7,100 nt of DNA from the NCBI GenBank assembly GCA_017964055.1, contig JAGCSS010000212.1, forward strand, positions 1 to 7,100. Reading direction: 5' to 3'. The stretch is from Lachnospiraceae bacterium. Its GTDB lineage: Bacteria > Bacillota > Clostridia > Lachnospirales > Lachnospiraceae. A program made the position numbers and the translations under genes. This document shows, one piece after another, positions 5,350-7,100 of this stretch. The notes beneath the pieces were generated by a model. That model was not told the DNA's origin. It did no database searches and saw nothing but the letters and a program-made list of their open reading frames with translations. The first letter of the stretch is position 1. Each line of letters begins with the position of its first letter.

Positions 5350-7100
5350 TCGCTCATCTCGAGCAGTTCACAGATATTCCTGTACATTCCGAGGCCCTTG
5401 AACTGCTCATCATAAACGGCATCCGATGCCAGTCCGGCCAGAGCATGACCCGCAGCGGTCGAATTGCCGCGCGCGGCCAGTGAATACTGCAGGCCTGCCT
5501 TTGTCTCGCCCGCCAGTTCCCTGATCCTTACCGGATCCGAGAAATCGGTCTCGAGCAGCTCTTCACCGAGCAGTTCGAGCATCTTTTCAAAGTTCTTCTC
5601 GAGCACCGCGCCCGTTACCGCCATAACGATCCTGTAATCATCATCGGTTTCGTACAGCGGGAACGAGATCGGACGCATGCCCATGCCGCCCGTGTATATG
5701 TTAACCTCGGTGTTGAATTCCAGATACGAATGCTTCGCGGTATTCATCCTGCCCGCGAATTCAGCCGCAAATGCCGCGTATTTCGCGTCTTTGATATCCA
5801 GAGTATCCATATCGAACAGGAGCTTGAAATACACGATCCCGTTCGTATCGATGTCATGCAGATAAGCAGGTATACCGCATATATCGGTTTCGGAAATGAT
5901 CATCTCGGGAGCTTTTTTCTCTATGTCCTCACGCCTTAACATCGGGATCGTAGCCAGCTCCTCGGGTGTCGAAGGCTCCTCCTGATATGCCCTGAGTGCC
6001 GCGGTCCTTTCGATCATCTCATCGAGCTGCGCGTCGGTGAGCGATGCCTTATAAGCCGCGAGTTTTTCCTCGAGTGCCTTATCCGACTCCGCGGTCATGC
6101 CCTTTTTGGGGGCCATGGTCTGGAAAACGACATTATCGCCGTTCAGCATGTATTTCTCGATCAGCTTCTCATATCCGCCCTCGTCGATCATGCGGCGTAA
6201 GGGCTCGAATGACTCTCTCACATGCAGTGCGGCAAATGCCTTCGTATCGTCGTAAAGCCAGGTCCTGAGCGCGCTGACGCCGTATTCGAGGCCCTTGGGC
6301 TCCGAGCCGTAATCCGCCTCGCAGTATCTGAACTCGCCGCCGTTGATGATGCCGAGCAGTGACTTTTTGTCTACGCCCTCGCGCACGAGACGCTCCAGCT
6401 CGCTCTTAAGTATCTTCTTCATCTCGTCGAGTTTGTCGACGGAGGTATTTCTGATGACCATCGCAACGAAGGGCTGCAGGATATAGTCGCTCACATAGCA
6501 TGAAATATCCTGTCCGATACCGGCCTTTACGAGAGCCTCCTTGATCGGAGCGCCGGGCACATTGAACAGTGCGTCCACGAGCACGCCCATCGCGGCATTC
6601 TCGAGCAGGTTGTTCACGTGATCGAGCGTAAATGCCCATGCGAGATATCCCGCATCCTCCTCGGTATCGTCCTCGCCGATCGGGTAGAACGAATGGATCT
6701 CGCTGACTCCCAGGGGCTTCTGCATGGTAACCGCTGAATCTACCGGCTGAACGTCGTATTTGGAGAGATACTCGCGGTCCAGCCACTCGAGGCGCTCCTC
6801 AACGTCCATATTTCCGTAGATGTAGATATAGCTGTTTGTAGGGTGATAATAGCGTCTGTGGAAATCGAGGAACTGCTCGTAGGTCAGGTCCGGGATGGCC
6901 TTCGGGTCACCGCCGGACTCCACGCCGTAGGTCGTATCGGGAAAGAGCGCGTGCGTGAGCTCCCTGTACTGTCGGTCCTCGGCCGACGAGAAAGCGCCCT
7001 TCATCTCACTGTAAACAACGCCGTTTATCGTGATGGGCTCATCCTTTGAATTGAGCTCGTATCTCCAGCCTTCCTGCCTGAATATCTCCTCATGCTTATA
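5319..7100 (-). CDS. M16C (PreP-like) metallopeptidase, main part; 5' end off window, ends at frame break
   Basis: Zinc peptidase of the insulinase superfamily, subfamily M16C, whose members degrade short unfolded peptides inside a closed chamber. The frame is open to base 7100 (593 residues here), so the internal Met at 7004 is not the start. The first residues in the window, IFRQEGWRYEL and NGVVYSEMKGAFSSAEDR, are typical of the family. E32 in YSEMKG is the probable third zinc ligand; the HxxEH motif should lie off the window edge. FPDTTYGVESGGDP and FHRRYYHPTNSYIYIYGN (second ending near residue 95) lead into the second domain. The M16C-associated region with its helical hinge starts around residue 330 (MAPKKGMTAESDKALEEKL). 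The third domain starts around residue 405 and ends at CELLEMSDEELAK, after which the frame gives PHRR and stops. No signal peptide can be assessed because the N-terminus is missing; family members in bacteria are usually cytoplasmic. Confidence 0.9.
   Translation of the reverse strand, partial: YKHEEIFRQEGWRYELNSKDEPITINGVVYSEMKGAFSSAEDRQYRELTHALFPDTTYGVESGGDPKAIPDLTYEQFLDFHRRYYHPTNSYIYIYGNMDVEERLEWLDREYLSKYDVQPVDSAVTMQKPLGVSEIHSFYPIGEDDTEEDAGYLAWAFTLDHVNNLLENAAMGVLVDALFNVPGAPIKEALVKAGIGQDISCYVSDYILQPFVAMVIRNTSVDKLDEMKKILKSELERLVREGVDKKSLLGIINGGEFRYCEADYGSEPKGLEYGVSALRTWLYDDTKAFAALHVRESFEPLRRMIDEGGYEKLIEKYMLNGDNVVFQTMAPKKGMTAESDKALEEKLAAYKASLTDAQLDEMIERTAALRAYQEEPSTPEELATIPMLRREDIEKKAPEMIISETDICGIPAYLHDIDTNGIVYFKLLFDMDTLDIKDAKYAAFAAEFAGRMNTAKHSYLEFNTEVNIYTGGMGMRPISFPLYETDDDYRIVMAVTGAVLEKNFEKMLELLGEELLETDFSDPVRIRELAGETKAGLQYSLAARGNSTAAGHALAGLASDAVYDEQFKGLGMYRNICELLEMSDEELAKPHRR

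Noticed and set aside
7002..7004. Met codon as a start for the M16C peptidase
   Set aside because: The frame remains open to the window end, and the 32 upstream residues (IFRQEGWRYEL, NGVVYSE) are typical of the family, so this is an internal methionine.

Overview
The window reads like ordinary chromosomal DNA from a Clostridia bacterium (Firmicutes), most likely Lachnospiraceae or a close relative. The reasons are the alpha2-type (single-chain) glycyl-tRNA synthetase, the era-recO-glyS neighbourhood, a presequence-protease-like M16C peptidase next to era, and the moderate-to-high GC content. This placement is inferred from protein character and gene order, not from a search. All genes lie on the minus strand, so the biological order runs from high to low coordinates. 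I see no mobile element, CRISPR array, tRNA or rRNA.

Layout in transcription order: (1) 7100-4561 encodes a large M16C metallopeptidase, cut at its 5' end by the window edge. It is split into two reading frames that meet in an ATGA overlap at 5319-5322. (2) 4536-3580 is era, 24 bp after the peptidase stop. (3) 3511-2810 is recO, 68 bp after era. These genes share strand and short gaps, with no visible terminator or promoter between them, so they look like one transcription unit whose promoter is off the window. (4) 2715-1480 is a UDPGP-family nucleotidyltransferase of the eukaryotic UDP-HexNAc pyrophosphorylase type, with its own sigma-A-like promoter in the 97-bp gap after recO. (5) 1368-1 is glycyl-tRNA synthetase, with its own sigma-A-like promoter in the 111-bp gap after the uridylyltransferase. 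It runs off the window edge only a few residues before its expected end.

The genes do housekeeping work: peptide degradation, 30S ribosome maturation, recombinational repair, sugar-nucleotide synthesis and tRNA charging. They do not form an obvious single pathway. I found no convincing undescribed system. The observation most worth checking is the split of the M16C peptidase at the boundary of its third and fourth structural domains. It could be a one-base deletion or sequencing error, a recoding site, or a genuine two-chain enzyme. Smaller points are a RecO without zinc-ribbon cysteines, an Era with an extra loop before its KH core, and a glyS leader too short for a T-box. No stretch over 300 bp lacks a gene.
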